This document shows, piece by piece, positions 39,621-48,840 of a stretch of 64,000 nucleotides of DNA. The stretch lies in contig JAQWSU010000030.1 in assembly GCA_029243025.1 (NCBI GenBank), positions 124,001-188,000 of the forward strand. The letters run 5' to 3'. The notes beneath the pieces are model-generated. The model searched no databases and was not told where the DNA came from. It worked only from the letters and a program-made list of their open reading frames with translations. Position numbers and translations under genes: made by a program. This DNA is from Pirellulaceae bacterium. GTDB lineage: Bacteria > Planctomycetota > Planctomycetia > Pirellulales > Pirellulaceae. The number at the start of each line of letters is the position of its first letter. Position 1 is the first letter of the stretch.

Positions 39621-41420
39621 TCAGAATGATGGAGAAAGGTCGTCTGTTGTACCGTTTGGGGATTCCGGTTCGTTGGATTCCGGTTCGTTGTTCGGCGATG
39701 AAACCGAGTCTTCGTCCGAGCTTGCTTGGGGCGTAGATTCTTGGCTTAGCTCGTTCGTCGCGTTCTCGTTGGTTGCCGTTGCTGGCTCGGATTGCGAATC
39801 GGAAAGCGGTTCATCGTTCGTTTGCGGAATTTGATTGGGATTGAAGTTGGGGTCATTCAGTTCCAGCAATCTCATTAGCTTGAAGTCGGCCGGTGGAAAT
39901 GTTTCTTCAAATTGTTCCAGTACCCACCGATAACGTGCGACGGATTCCATGAGATCTTCGGCTGTCGTATCCTCCAGCATGACGGGGTATTTTTCGAAGA
40001 TCTTGGCCCATTCGTTCCAGGAGGCTTCGTAGTTTTCTCGCATTCCTTCGAGATCAGCCACCTTGTAAGCTTCTTCGGCTGCATAGAGATATTTACGAGC
40101 ATCGATTGCTTCCTGACTCTGCTCAATTTCGCAGCGGAGTTTCCAGTAGCGATAATTCACTTGCTCTTGGTAATTGTCGATGGCGTCGGCTTCTGCTTCT
40201 AACCGGATGCCTTCGCGAATCAATCGGTCAAATTCCGCCTTTTTTTCTGCGGGAGCACGTTTGGAAAGGTCGTCAAATTCAACTCGCAGTCTTCGGTCGG
40301 TCATCAAGGCCATGGCAGATTGTTCGACGGTTCGTTCTTGCCAAGGTAGCTCTGAAGCTTCAAGAGCTTCTGGAGAAATCGCTTCCCGTTTCTTGGCCAA
40401 TATTTCTTCTCGAGCACCCGGAATCATTGCCAATAACTCATCGCGAATGCGGTTAGCATCCCGACGCATTGCCGAGCCTTCGTTGAGTCGGATGGAGAAA
40501 CCGTAGGTGGTGGGGATGTCACGATTTCCATAGGCTTGCCATTGGTCCCCCGCTTTCATCCAGGCCACACGCGCCCGTTCGTCGAGGTAACCTTCTTCCT
40601 CAATCGCTTCGGCAAAGCTAATCATCCACTTGGGAGGATGAGAATGGAAGATCAGTGGTGTTTTTCCACGTTTGATGTTCTCGTTATCACCGACGAGTCG
40701 CCCGCGGATCGGGATTCCTCGATCGACTATTTGTTCCGCTTTACGGAACCATTCACGACCCACTAGCCAGTTATCTGGCTTCCCTTCCGGACCCAGAGTG
40801 TTGTCCAGCGGAATGTTGTCTGATCGCAGGCGTTCGTGGAGATCCTCATCTTCGGCGAACAGACGCCGGTATTGCACATACTCGTCGGCTTTGCCGATTT
40901 TGTGGCCAAAAGTCCAGCCGATTTCCCAATACAAGACGGGTTCGTCCGTGTTGTATCGGATGCCGTCACGTAGGAAGTCGATTCCCCGTGTTACCCAATG
41001 GTATCGCGATCGATAGTCGTCGAACTCAACCGATACGTTGTAGGCCAGGTTCCAGCCTTGAAATTGCCAGACGGAGATGAAGTTGGGCTGAAGTTTGCTG
41101 ATTTGGTTGAGCGTTGCCGTCAGATTGTCCCAATCGCTGTCTCGCTTGTAGCGGTTGGCTCGTTCCCAGAGTAGGTTGGCTGCAATGCCTTTCATGCCGA
41201 GCGTGGCCAACTTCATGGTTTCGCTGGCGGGGTCAATATCTCCTAAATTCGCTTGCGAAAGATTATATTCTTTTCGCATTTGTGACAGGACACCTCCGTC
41301 AGAGAGGTCTCCGTTGGATTCACGCATTGCGGGCCGGCTCAGCAGGTAAAGCGGAATTAGCAGGACAGCAATCAGTGCTCCATAAATGGTTTTTCGACGA
41401 AATGATTCGTTGGAGATCAT
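39621..41420 (-). CDS. Membrane-anchored helical protein linked to ABC exporter
   Basis: The 599-residue protein has one N-terminal membrane helix (about 11-29). A long alpha-helical, TPR-like region rich in W, Y and R follows (for example LQPNFISVWQFQGWNLAYNVSVEFDDY). The last 75 or so residues are low-complexity Ser/Glu/Asn/Pro. Its start codon overlaps the stop of the permease gene by 4 bp (ATGA), so it is translationally coupled to the ABC-2 transporter and probably works with it outside the cytoplasmic membrane. No family of known function is recognised. Confidence 0.78.
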   Translation of the reverse strand: MISNESFRRKTIYGALIAVLLIPLYLLSRPAMRESNGDLSDGGVLSQMRKEYNLSQANLGDIDPASETMKLATLGMKGIAANLLWERANRYKRDSDWDNLTATLNQISKLQPNFISVWQFQGWNLAYNVSVEFDDYRSRYHWVTRGIDFLRDGIRYNTDEPVLYWEIGWTFGHKIGKADEYVQYRRLFAEDEDLHERLRSDNIPLDNTLGPEGKPDNWLVGREWFRKAEQIVDRGIPIRGRLVGDNENIKRGKTPLIFHSHPPKWMISFAEAIEEEGYLDERARVAWMKAGDQWQAYGNRDIPTTYGFSIRLNEGSAMRRDANRIRDELLAMIPGAREEILAKKREAISPEALEASELPWQERTVEQSAMALMTDRRLRVEFDDLSKRAPAEKKAEFDRLIREGIRLEAEADAIDNYQEQVNYRYWKLRCEIEQSQEAIDARKYLYAAEEAYKVADLEGMRENYEASWNEWAKIFEKYPVMLEDTTAEDLMESVARYRWVLEQFEETFPPADFKLMRLLELNDPNFNPNQIPQTNDEPLSDSQSEPATATNENATNELSQESTPQASSDEDSVSSPNNEPESNEPESPNGTTDDLSPSF

Positions 41421-43270
41421 GCGGCAATCTCGCGAGTTCTAAAGCAAAAGTAGCCAACGGCTGATGCGACAGCGACATAAGCCAACGTAATGACAAAATG
41501 TTGTGCCATCAACGCAGCAGGAATGTTAAACCCATAGGCGACAAAGCGACTGGTATTGAAAATGCTGCAGTCGGGCATGGCGTAACTAACCGTCTGTATG
41601 ATGAACATTAAAACGTCGTCAATCCTTTGAATAATTGTCGTTCCGACGGCTTGGTCAAGTTCCACCATTTGTCCAGTTTGTTTGACAAGTCGGACAAGGG
41701 ACTCCAAGGGGCCGCCGCCCGGCAATTCTCCACTGGCGACATTCACGACGAATCCTTTGAATAATCCCATGACGACCGCGGCCAACGTCGCCATCATGGC
41801 CACTGCACCGCTGACTACCGTACTGAACATGACGCCGAAACAGGTCACGACCACCATCTGGAACCAAATGCTTGTGTAACCCTTGAGGAAGTTCAACCAA
41901 AACGGCTTGTCGGATGCTCGGAGGTAGAGGTCGGCAGCGGCCATCCCGAGATATTGGTCCTGGTCGAGGCAGCGAACCCAAATCTCCAAGCTGTCCGATT
42001 TTGAGTCGACCAGATTTTCGAAAATATCGACCGTGATTTCGTTGCCCTGGGCGTCTCGGGCATCGATTTTTCTCGGGATAAATCGCTGGTACGCATCGTA
42101 GTCGCGTGCCGTAAAGCTGATTTCGTCACTCTTCCAGCCCTCGCTCGCTGAAAGGGGTTGGCCGTCAGGTCCAACGGGCGCAGGCTTGACCAGCTGAAGG
42201 GTACCGGTCAAACCTTGCTCGATGTCGCCTTTGAAGGTTCGGAAAACGCGCAGCGTCATTTCGATCGGAAGTCCGTCCGGGAAATCTTCGGCTTGCAGCC
42301 CTTCAAACGTCCAGATGGCGGCCGCCAATGTTCCGCCTTCAACATACTTTCGGTATTTGTTTTCGTAGCCAACGTTGGTTCCGGCACTTGGTTTTCCCGT
42401 TGAATCAATGAATCGAAGCGAGCCGCGAATGGGGACACGTGCTTGTAGAAATCCCTCAGCGGCTCCCAGTTGATATTGGCCGTCTCGGCTCTCAGCTACC
42501 GTTTGGGCGAGTCGATGAAAGTGATCGTGGTTCGGTGTCACGATCATTTCGCCCGCATCATTGACGGTAATGTCATGCCGATGGGCACGTGCCAGAGAGG
42601 ATTCGCCAATCTGTTGATTCAAGGGTTCGCCGTCGACATCGACGGTTTCGCTGGCTAATTGTTGAGGATTGACTTGGTGCGTGTGTTGCAGGCCTCGTTT
42701 GACGAAGAAAAAACTAAAGACGCACATCAAGACCAGAATCACCGTACCGACGGCACAAAACCCGAGCATGCGACCGACCACGATTTCCCAAGGCCGGACA
42801 GGTTTGGTCACGATGGTGTAAATGGTTCGATTCTTGATGTCCGTGGGTAGACTAAATGCACTCAAGAAGACAGCCAGGATCAAAACCAAGTAATTTGACG
42901 ATGTGAGCACGAAACTCAAATATAGCCTTGCCGGATGGCTACTGCTGGGATCGAGAAACCAACCCGCAAACAACAAAGCGATCACGAACACGGCAAACAC
43001 GACGAGTACTCTGCGTCGAATCGATTCTTGAAAAGACAGTCGGGCAATTGCGAACAGTCGCCTTGGCGACAATTGAATCAAATCACGAAACGCCGAGGCA
43101 ACAGTTGTCGTCAAAATCCTGAGAGATTCAATGGGGCCGTGCCGCAGCGCTCCTGCGAGGAAGCCGATGAACAATCCCATCAAAATGACTGCCAAGACCA
43201 TCGCGAAGAAGGTTGGTAAATTCAGCGACAGCCATTCAAATAACGGCAGAATCGGTTTTTCCAAAACCAT
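41417..43270 (-). CDS. ABC-2 type permease with large extracytoplasmic domain
   Basis: The start at 43270 (617 residues) avoids overlapping the ATPase gene; a start at 43381 would overlap it by 53 bp. N-terminal hydrophobic segments include a typical ABC-2 helix pair around NRTIYTIVTKPVRPWEIVVG. A loop or domain of about 300 residues follows, with Ig- or jelly-roll-like strands, and then four C-terminal helices. The large domain carries a His-rich stretch (RAHRHDITV ... NHDHFHR). This resembles ABC-2 exporters (GldF/NosY style) with added extracytoplasmic domains. Substrate unknown. Confidence 0.82.
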   Translation of the reverse strand: MVLEKPILPLFEWLSLNLPTFFAMVLAVILMGLFIGFLAGALRHGPIESLRILTTTVASAFRDLIQLSPRRLFAIARLSFQESIRRRVLVVFAVFVIALLFAGWFLDPSSSHPARLYLSFVLTSSNYLVLILAVFLSAFSLPTDIKNRTIYTIVTKPVRPWEIVVGRMLGFCAVGTVILVLMCVFSFFFVKRGLQHTHQVNPQQLASETVDVDGEPLNQQIGESSLARAHRHDITVNDAGEMIVTPNHDHFHRLAQTVAESRDGQYQLGAAEGFLQARVPIRGSLRFIDSTGKPSAGTNVGYENKYRKYVEGGTLAAAIWTFEGLQAEDFPDGLPIEMTLRVFRTFKGDIEQGLTGTLQLVKPAPVGPDGQPLSASEGWKSDEISFTARDYDAYQRFIPRKIDARDAQGNEITVDIFENLVDSKSDSLEIWVRCLDQDQYLGMAAADLYLRASDKPFWLNFLKGYTSIWFQMVVVTCFGVMFSTVVSGAVAMMATLAAVVMGLFKGFVVNVASGELPGGGPLESLVRLVKQTGQMVELDQAVGTTIIQRIDDVLMFIIQTVSYAMPDCSIFNTSRFVAYGFNIPAALMAQHFVITLAYVAVASAVGYFCFRTREIAA

Positions 43271-43328
43271 AGCGGTTCTCGTTGTGCTCCACTCACCTAA
43301 ATGTTGTCTTCGAGTCGCGGCAGCTTTT

Positions 43329-44252
43329 TTACTTGCTTTGTGTCGCTCGTCGCCCTGGCCTTGCTTCGCTTTCGCGAACAATACTTAAGAAAAGTTCTTC
43401 AAGCGTCGTGGTTGGATTCTCGATGCCGAGGACTTTGGCTCCGTGACGCTCGATTACATCTCGAATCTCTTTCTTGGCCTCGTCGCTTAAGCCTTGAGCA
43501 CGAATTTGAGTCACATCGCGGACCTGGAGTAAATTGTCCACCCGCCCTAATTCCTTGAGATCGCCCTGATAGAGTATTGCGATGCGATCACAGACGTCTT
43601 GGACGTCTGCCAGGAGATGGCTGCACATGACCACGGTCTTGCCTGCGGCTTTCAGGTTCAGGATTAAATCCTTCATTTCCCGTGTTCCGATCGGGTCGAG
43701 TCCTGTGGTCGGCTCATCGAGAACAATCAGATCGGGATCGTTAATGAGCGCCTGTGCCAGGCCGATCCGCCGAGTCATGCCTTTGCTGTATTCTTTGAGC
43801 TGTCGACGCTTTGCCCAATCGAGTCCGACCATGTTGATTAAGTCGGCGACGCGCTGCTTGCGCTCGCCGGGCGTCATATTGAACAGCCGACCGTAGAAAT
43901 CCAAAGTTTCTTCGGCGTTGAGGAACTTGTAGAGGTAGGATTCCTCCGGCAAGTATCCAATGCGTTCATTTTTGGATACGTCGCTGGCTTTTTTACCAAA
44001 GACCAACGCTTCACCGCTGGTGGGGAATAGCAATCCAAGGATCAACTTAATTGTGGTTGTTTTTCCTGATCCGTTTGGGCCGAGTAATCCGAAGATTTCG
44101 CCTTCCCGCACATCAAGATCGAGTGCCTTGAGCGCTCGCACCTTTTGGCGGCCCCAGAAGTCGCGGTAATCTTTCGTCAGATTGCGTGTTTCAATCACGA
44201 TCTCGGCCCCCTGCGACGGCTTTTCCGCCGCGTCCGCAACCGTTGCTTCCAT
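43329..44252 (-). CDS. ABC-2 type transporter ATPase
   Basis: This 307-residue ATPase shows Walker [13 protein letters not shown] near residue 60, a Q-loop region with [18 protein letters not shown], signature [15 protein letters not shown], Walker [16 protein letters not shown] and switch [14 protein letters not shown]. The C-terminal extension is typical of exporter ATPases of the CcmA/NatA type. It is the first gene of a three-gene operon with the permease (58 bp) and the helical partner. Confidence 0.92.
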   Translation of the reverse strand: MEATVADAAEKPSQGAEIVIETRNLTKDYRDFWGRQKVRALKALDLDVREGEIFGLLGPNGSGKTTTIKLILGLLFPTSGEALVFGKKASDVSKNERIGYLPEESYLYKFLNAEETLDFYGRLFNMTPGERKQRVADLINMVGLDWAKRRQLKEYSKGMTRRIGLAQALINDPDLIVLDEPTTGLDPIGTREMKDLILNLKAAGKTVVMCSHLLADVQDVCDRIAILYQGDLKELGRVDNLLQVRDVTQIRAQGLSDEAKKEIRDVIERHGAKVLGIENPTTTLEELFLSIVRESEARPGRRATQSK

Positions 44253-44764
44253 GGTAATCTCCGATTCTTCGCGTGAGACTTGAGTGGCTCCGCAGGGGGA
44301 GCCCCAAAGGTACTTAGGCGAAATCTGTGAGAAGCTCGTATGAACTGTTCGTCTAAGCTTGCAAGCTTACGCTGTTACGCGGTCCACATTCGGCGAGTTC
44401 GATTCCGCGTCGACGAACTTGGTCAAGATAATCCTATTTTTCCGATCCAGGAACTCGCTTCCCTTCCCACTTGTGTCTTCCTGATACGCTGTTTGAACCG
44501 AGCGTTGCAGGGGACACCCTGAACTATAAAAGGCTGAGTAGAAGCGTGCAATAATCCCCAGCTCCAATCTGGGTTGCTTTCCGGAAACTGGCTGCCGAGC
44601 CGATCGCCAAGTGACTCCATTGGTCGGTGAATCCGCCGGCCGCAGCTGTAGATTTCGCTGTTCTCGCGGGGCTTGTTGTGTTTTTTATCGTTTGTATAAT
44701 AAATTCGCTTAGTGATAATGAGTCTCAGTACGAGTTTCGGGTGAGGGGGTAGGTTTTAATCGGC
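44253..44764. other. 512-bp region with palindrome and promoter
   Basis: No gene is supported. It holds a 16-bp perfect palindrome TAAGCTTGCAAGCTTA (44354-44369) and the promoter of the DUF1559 gene (44673-44700). Short frames of about 60 codons overlap each other and have no start signals. Confidence 0.55.
44673..44700 (+). promoter_or_regulatory. Sigma-70 type promoter for DUF1559 gene
   Basis: TTGTTG (44673-44678) and a perfect TATAAT (44695-44700) are 16 bp apart. The leader to the ATG at 44765 is about 58 nt and contains GAGGGGGTAGG. Confidence 0.7.
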
Positions 44765-45766
44765 ATGTTCGCAAAAACGGCTCAAAAAAAAGCTTTTACA
44801 CTGGTCGAGTTACTCGTTGTGATTGCCATTATTGCGATTCTCGTGTTGTTGCTCCTGCCGGCAGTGAACGCTGCCCGCGAGGCAGCCCGCAGAGCATCCT
44901 GTATCAACAATATTCGGCAATTAGGCTTAGCACTGATCAATTTCGAAGGCACTCACAACCGATTTCCGCCCAGTCGTGGCAAGGTGGGCGGTTGGTCGAT
45001 CCATTCTCGTCTCTTGCCGTTCCTTGAAGAGGGCGTCTTGGCTGATGAGATCGATTTTGACGCCCCCTATGATGGAGTGGTGACGGGTTCGGGGCAATTA
45101 CTCAGTTCCTATCGCGTCAACGCTTATCTTTGTCCTTCGGAGGTCAATGATCGGGTTCGACTGTCTGGTGAGATTCCTAAGCATTATCCGATCAGTTACG
45201 GGGGGAACATGGGAGTCTGGTTTGTCTGGGATCCCGTGAAGCGTCGCGGCGGACCAGGTGTGTTCTATCCTCAGAGTTGGCTGTCCGGACGCAAATTTCG
45301 CGATGGTCTAAGCAAGACGCTCGCGTTTGCAGAGGTGAAGGCGTACACCCCTTACGAGCGGAACGCGGCAGCGGACGGTGACCTACCGATCCCAACAACG
45401 CCCGAACAGCTTCCGGCAGGGGGACAACAGAAGTTTGGCCCGCCGATCCAAAAGAATACGGGTCACACCGAAGGGGTCGATGGGCGTGTCCATCAGACAG
45501 GTTTTACAACCACTTTCCTGCCCAACTACGATGTGAGTCCGAGCCGAGTTGCGGGTCGCAGCATCGATTGGACAAACCAACAGGAAGGCAAATCCAGTAC
45601 GGTCAAGACTTATGCGGCTGTGACGGCTCGCAGTTACCATACTGGCTTGGTGAACACGGTGATGCTCGACGGTTCGTCGCGACCCGTGACGGACGACGTT
45701 GATCTGAAGGTCTGGCAAGCCGCCTCAACACGTAGCGGCCGCGATTCAGGCAGCTTTGATGATTAG
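44765..45766 (+). CDS. DUF1559 pseudopilin-like protein
   Basis: The 333-residue protein begins with a type IV prepilin/pseudopilin leader. [19 protein letters not shown] gives an N-methylation site, with processing expected before the phenylalanine, and the helix continues into [16 protein letters not shown]. The C-terminal [12 protein letters not shown] is the H-x9-DG signature of DUF1559 (SBP_bac_10). Planctomycetes carry many paralogues of this family. The role is presumably in an extracellular or periplasmic fibre or secretion structure, but it is not established. It stands alone behind its own strong promoter. Confidence 0.93.
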   Translation: MFAKTAQKKAFTLVELLVVIAIIAILVLLLLPAVNAAREAARRASCINNIRQLGLALINFEGTHNRFPPSRGKVGGWSIHSRLLPFLEEGVLADEIDFDAPYDGVVTGSGQLLSSYRVNAYLCPSEVNDRVRLSGEIPKHYPISYGGNMGVWFVWDPVKRRGGPGVFYPQSWLSGRKFRDGLSKTLAFAEVKAYTPYERNAAADGDLPIPTTPEQLPAGGQQKFGPPIQKNTGHTEGVDGRVHQTGFTTTFLPNYDVSPSRVAGRSIDWTNQQEGKSSTVKTYAAVTARSYHTGLVNTVMLDGSSRPVTDDVDLKVWQAASTRSGRDSGSFDD

Positions 45767-45790
45767 CTAGGATCCGGCCGAGGGACGCAA

Positions 45791-47104
45791 TCAGGTTGGC
45801 TGCTGAAGATGCTTTCGCCAGACGCTACCGCCAGGATATTCATACTGGTGGATCGACTCCGGTAGAAGGTCGAGGCTGTAACCCGGGGAGGTGGGGACGC
45901 GATATCGTCCGTTTTTGATCACCACCGGATCCTGGAAGTGTTCATGCAGGTGATTGACGTATTCCGCCCAGTGATTCTCCAAGCAGCCGCTAACGGCAAC
46001 GTAATCAAAAATCGCCAAGTGTTGGATGTGTTCACACAGGCCGACTCCGCCACCGTGCGGGCAAACGGGGACGCCAAACTTTGCAGCCATCAGCATGACA
46101 GCTAGCACTTCATTAACGCCCGCTAGTCGGCAGCTGTCGATTTGGCAGAATTGAATGGCCTGCAACTGCAAGAGTTGTTTGAACAGCACTCGGTTCTGCC
46201 CCATTTCACCTGTGGCCACACCGATCGGCCGGATCGCTTCTGCGATCCTTTGGTGTCCCACGACGTCATCAGGACTGGTTGGCTCTTCGATCCAGGTTGG
46301 ATTGAATTGGGCCAATTCTCGCATCCATTCGATGGCCTCGTTTACATCCCAAATTTGATTGGCATCGAGCATCAGTGTGTGATCATCACCAATTTCTTCT
46401 CGAACAATTCGCAGACGATGAAGATCTTGTTGCAGGTCTCCGCCTACTTTGATTTTGAAAGAGGTCCAGCCATCGGCTAGGGCAGCTTGGCAAAGATGAC
46501 GTAATCGCTCATCGGAATAGCCGAGCCAACCGGTGCTGGTGGTGTACGCTGGGTATCCATCTTGTTTCAGCTGTTGGATTCGATCTGTCCGCGTGGGGGC
46601 GAGTTGTTCGAGAATTTCTCTCGCTTCGTCGGGTGTGATGGCATCTGTCAGATAGCGGAAATCGATCGTCGAGATCAGTTTTTCTGGGGTGAGTTCGCAG
46701 AGCAATTGCCAGAGTGGCTTTTGTTCGGTTTTTGCCCAAAGGTCCCAGATTGCATTGATGATGGCCCCCGCTGCCATGTGCACGGTACCTTTTTCCGGGC
46801 CAAGCCATCTCAATTGGGAGTCGCCAGTGGTCAGCTCTCGCCAGAATTGACCAAAATTTGCGGTGATTGAATCGAGTGATTGTTGCTCGACTTTTTCAGC
46901 GAGTGCTTCAATCGCGTTGACGCACAAATGGGTGCCACGACCGAGAGTGAACACCAGACCGTGTCCGACATGTGGCCCATCGGTTTCGAGTGTCACGTAA
47001 GCAGCCGAGTAGTCGGGATCCTTGTTCATGGCATCTGAGCCATGTTGTTCCCATGAGGTGGGGAAGCGAATGTCCGTCACACGTAAGCGGGAGATGGTCG
47101 GCAT
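45791..47104 (-). CDS. fucD: L-fuconate dehydratase (enolase superfamily)
   Basis: This dehydrates L-fuconate to 2-keto-3-deoxy-L-fuconate. Its 437 residues follow human ENOSF1 and bacterial FucD along their length: RVTDIRFPTSWEQHGSDAM, QLRWLGPEKGTVHMAAGA, GYPAYTTSTGWLGYSDE, WIEEPTSPDDVVGH and FCQIDSCRLAGVNEVLAV. The catalytic lysine pair is in SFKIKVGG, metal ligands are in MLDANQIWD, EEPT and GE, and PHGGGVGLCEHIQHL carries the C-terminal histidine. This supports degradation of fucose-rich algal polysaccharide. No other fucose gene is adjacent. A possible own promoter lies at 47194-47223. Confidence 0.93.
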   Translation of the reverse strand: MPTISRLRVTDIRFPTSWEQHGSDAMNKDPDYSAAYVTLETDGPHVGHGLVFTLGRGTHLCVNAIEALAEKVEQQSLDSITANFGQFWRELTTGDSQLRWLGPEKGTVHMAAGAIINAIWDLWAKTEQKPLWQLLCELTPEKLISTIDFRYLTDAITPDEAREILEQLAPTRTDRIQQLKQDGYPAYTTSTGWLGYSDERLRHLCQAALADGWTSFKIKVGGDLQQDLHRLRIVREEIGDDHTLMLDANQIWDVNEAIEWMRELAQFNPTWIEEPTSPDDVVGHQRIAEAIRPIGVATGEMGQNRVLFKQLLQLQAIQFCQIDSCRLAGVNEVLAVMLMAAKFGVPVCPHGGGVGLCEHIQHLAIFDYVAVSGCLENHWAEYVNHLHEHFQDPVVIKNGRYRVPTSPGYSLDLLPESIHQYEYPGGSVWRKHLQQPT

Positions 47105-47193
47105 GAATCAGTCGGGGGAAAAGTTGCGGCGATCGAAACGGGCGAGAGCGTTGAATTGTAACCCATTTTGCGGTCGCGTCGCGACTGATCAAA

Positions 47194-47223
47194 ATTGTAA
47201 TTTGTGTGCCTATTTGACGGCAA
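47194..47223 (-). promoter_or_regulatory. Candidate fucD promoter
   Basis: On the minus strand TTGCCG (47218-47223) and TACAAT (47194-47199) are 18 bp apart, directly after the T-run of the RNA terminator. It would give fucD a leader of about 85 nt independent of the upstream RNA. Confidence 0.4.
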
Positions 47224-47287
47224 AAAAAAAGCTCCCGGAAATACTCGGGTCCCAGGGGGGCAGAGGACTCCTTTTTTTTCCGGGAGC
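47222..47287 (-). terminator. Long-loop intrinsic terminator
   Basis: Read on the minus strand, arms GCTCCCGGAA (47278-47287) and TTCCGGGAGC (47231-47240) form a 10-bp perfect stem followed by nine T. The 37-nt loop is unusually long and contains six consecutive C. Confidence 0.65.
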
Positions 47288-47485
47288 GATTGGACGCTCC
47301 GATTGCTCGGATGCAATCAATTGTTTTTCGAAGCGGTCGACGGCTTCCATGCCGAACGCTCGCTTCGCGGTCCGCAGAGTGCAAGCACTCCAGATGCGGA
47401 CTCCACCACGTGGATCAAGACTGTTTTCGAGTTATCAGTTCTTATTTTTGGAAACGATTTTGTGTCGCCGTTGTGTGACTGTCGA
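47222..47485 (-). ncRNA. Candidate structured non-coding RNA (about 264 nt)
   Basis: The region has no plausible protein but has a near-consensus promoter (47492-47520) and a terminator (47222-47287). In between are many perfect hairpins. GTCCGCA/TGCGGAC encloses GAGTGC/GCACTC at 47370-47401. CGAAGCG/CGCTTCG (47329-47335/47361-47367) encloses CGGC/GCCG. Others are GATTGC/GCAATC (47301-47318), GGAGCG/CGCTCC (47283-47300) and TCCAC/GTGGA (47402-47414). The GGAGCG/CGCTCC stem and the terminator stem share bases and exclude each other, as in attenuators. I do not recognise 6S, RNase P, SRP or tmRNA signatures. It is either an independent small RNA or a fucD leader element. Confidence 0.6.
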
Positions 47486-47491
47486 GGCGGG

Positions 47492-47520
47492 AGAATAGGT
47501 GATTCATTCCAGAGGGTCAA
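47492..47520 (-). promoter_or_regulatory. Sigma-70 type promoter of the candidate RNA
   Basis: On the minus strand TTGACC (47515-47520) and TATTCT (47492-47497) are separated by exactly 17 bp. Transcription would start near 47485. Confidence 0.6.
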
Positions 47521-47726
47521 GAGCGTTTTTAGGCGATTGAATTAAGCCAAAAAGCTAGCGGATAGGAATCTTTCAACGGAACCTGGTCGGTCTCTTTCGC
47601 ATTGACACAAAGTGACTGCCTCGATAGCTTCCCCGAGCGTGTGCAGCGGCAAATTTTGTTTCCGTGCTGTCCCTTTTCCTCTTTGCAAACCCAACTCCGT
47701 TTCAGGAGTAACGTTGGATCATCGGC

Positions 47727-48653
47727 ATGGCCAAGTGCATCGCGTATATTCGATTCAGCGTACCCGTGATGATGAGCTTAGGGTTGATCATCATGCTGGG
47801 CTGTACGAGTTGGCGAGAGACGCCCTCTGAGGGGTTCAATTTACCGCCTGTGCGATTGGCTCCTGACGGGGTCGCCTTGCAGGTGACGTTTCTTCGTGTG
47901 CCCACGGGGCAGACCGACTTTAATACGGAGCTTTGGGGTCAGGTCGACGAACAAGTGCTCGGTCAAGCTGTACGACAACGATTGAATGACAATGGTTTTC
48001 GTTGCGGGCTTGTCGGGACACAGCTTCCGGAATCATTACGGAAACTGTTGGATACCAAAGAAGAATCTTCGACGCTTGAAGCGACTTCGCAACGCGAGAT
48101 CGATGCCTTGTCCCAGAATCGTCGAATTAATACGCGATCTGGAAAACGCAATGAGATTGTTACGGCAGCTCCTCAGGAAGAAATGATCGTGTTGTACCGT
48201 GACTCGAATGCGGATCGTGTCGGTGGCAAGACGTTTACTGAGGCACAGACGATTCTCGCGACTAAGAGCTACCCGTATGGTGATGGTCGCGTGGATCTGA
48301 AGTTGGTGCCGGAGATACAATTTGGACAGCCCAAGAAGCAATGGATCGCTGGAGAAGGAACGTTCCATCTGCTTTCGGCACGGGATAGGGAGGTTTTTTC
48401 CGATCTGGAAATTGTCGCGTCGATCATGCCAGGCCAAACGTTGATCCTGAGTTGTACGCCGGAGTCAAAGGGACTTGGGCAGAACTTCTTTGTCGATACG
48501 TCTCATGGAGACCCGCAGCAGAAGCTGTTGCTGATTCGGCTGGCTCAGACTCAGCGTGATGATCTGTTTGAGCTATCGGAGCCACTGCCCGACGCGCTCA
48601 TTTCGGATGAGGCGGACGGCGAGAATGCATTGAATCAGCCCCTTTCGCGGTAA
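47727..48653 (+). CDS. Lipoprotein of unknown function
   Basis: This 308-residue protein has a lipoprotein signal ending in LIIMLGC (C26). The mature part starts with a Pro-rich linker, then a mixed alpha/beta region with VALQVTFLRVPTGQ and a domain ending near PGQTLILSCTPESKGLGQNFF. No known domain is recognised. GGCATGG surrounds the start and no strong ribosome site is visible. It stands 187 bp before the aldolase gene. Confidence 0.72.
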   Translation: MAKCIAYIRFSVPVMMSLGLIIMLGCTSWRETPSEGFNLPPVRLAPDGVALQVTFLRVPTGQTDFNTELWGQVDEQVLGQAVRQRLNDNGFRCGLVGTQLPESLRKLLDTKEESSTLEATSQREIDALSQNRRINTRSGKRNEIVTAAPQEEMIVLYRDSNADRVGGKTFTEAQTILATKSYPYGDGRVDLKLVPEIQFGQPKKQWIAGEGTFHLLSARDREVFSDLEIVASIMPGQTLILSCTPESKGLGQNFFVDTSHGDPQQKLLLIRLAQTQRDDLFELSEPLPDALISDEADGENALNQPLSR

Positions 48654-48840
48654 ATCCCCGTTTCCTTTGCTCTGCGTTATCCCGTTAGGGATTGCCAGTC
48701 TTCCCTGCCATTCTCATAATGGCGAATCTGCATTGTTTGTTGATTGCTTGCCCGGGCGCGACGCTTCGCCTGTCTGGCAAGGTAATTGTCGAATCGCAAT
48801 CTCGCTCGAATTTATTAAGTAATGTTGAAGGAGTTAATCG

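Noticed and set aside
47222-47485. Known RNA classes (6S, tmRNA, RNase P, SRP) for the structured RNA
   Set aside because: None of the conserved sequence signatures of these RNAs was found; a CCACCA string at 47403-47408 lacks a T-arm and acceptor partner.
47022-47498. 158-codon plus-strand frame across the fucD start and the candidate RNA
   Set aside because: It runs through the hairpins and the 5' end of fucD on the opposite strand; composition is not protein-like.
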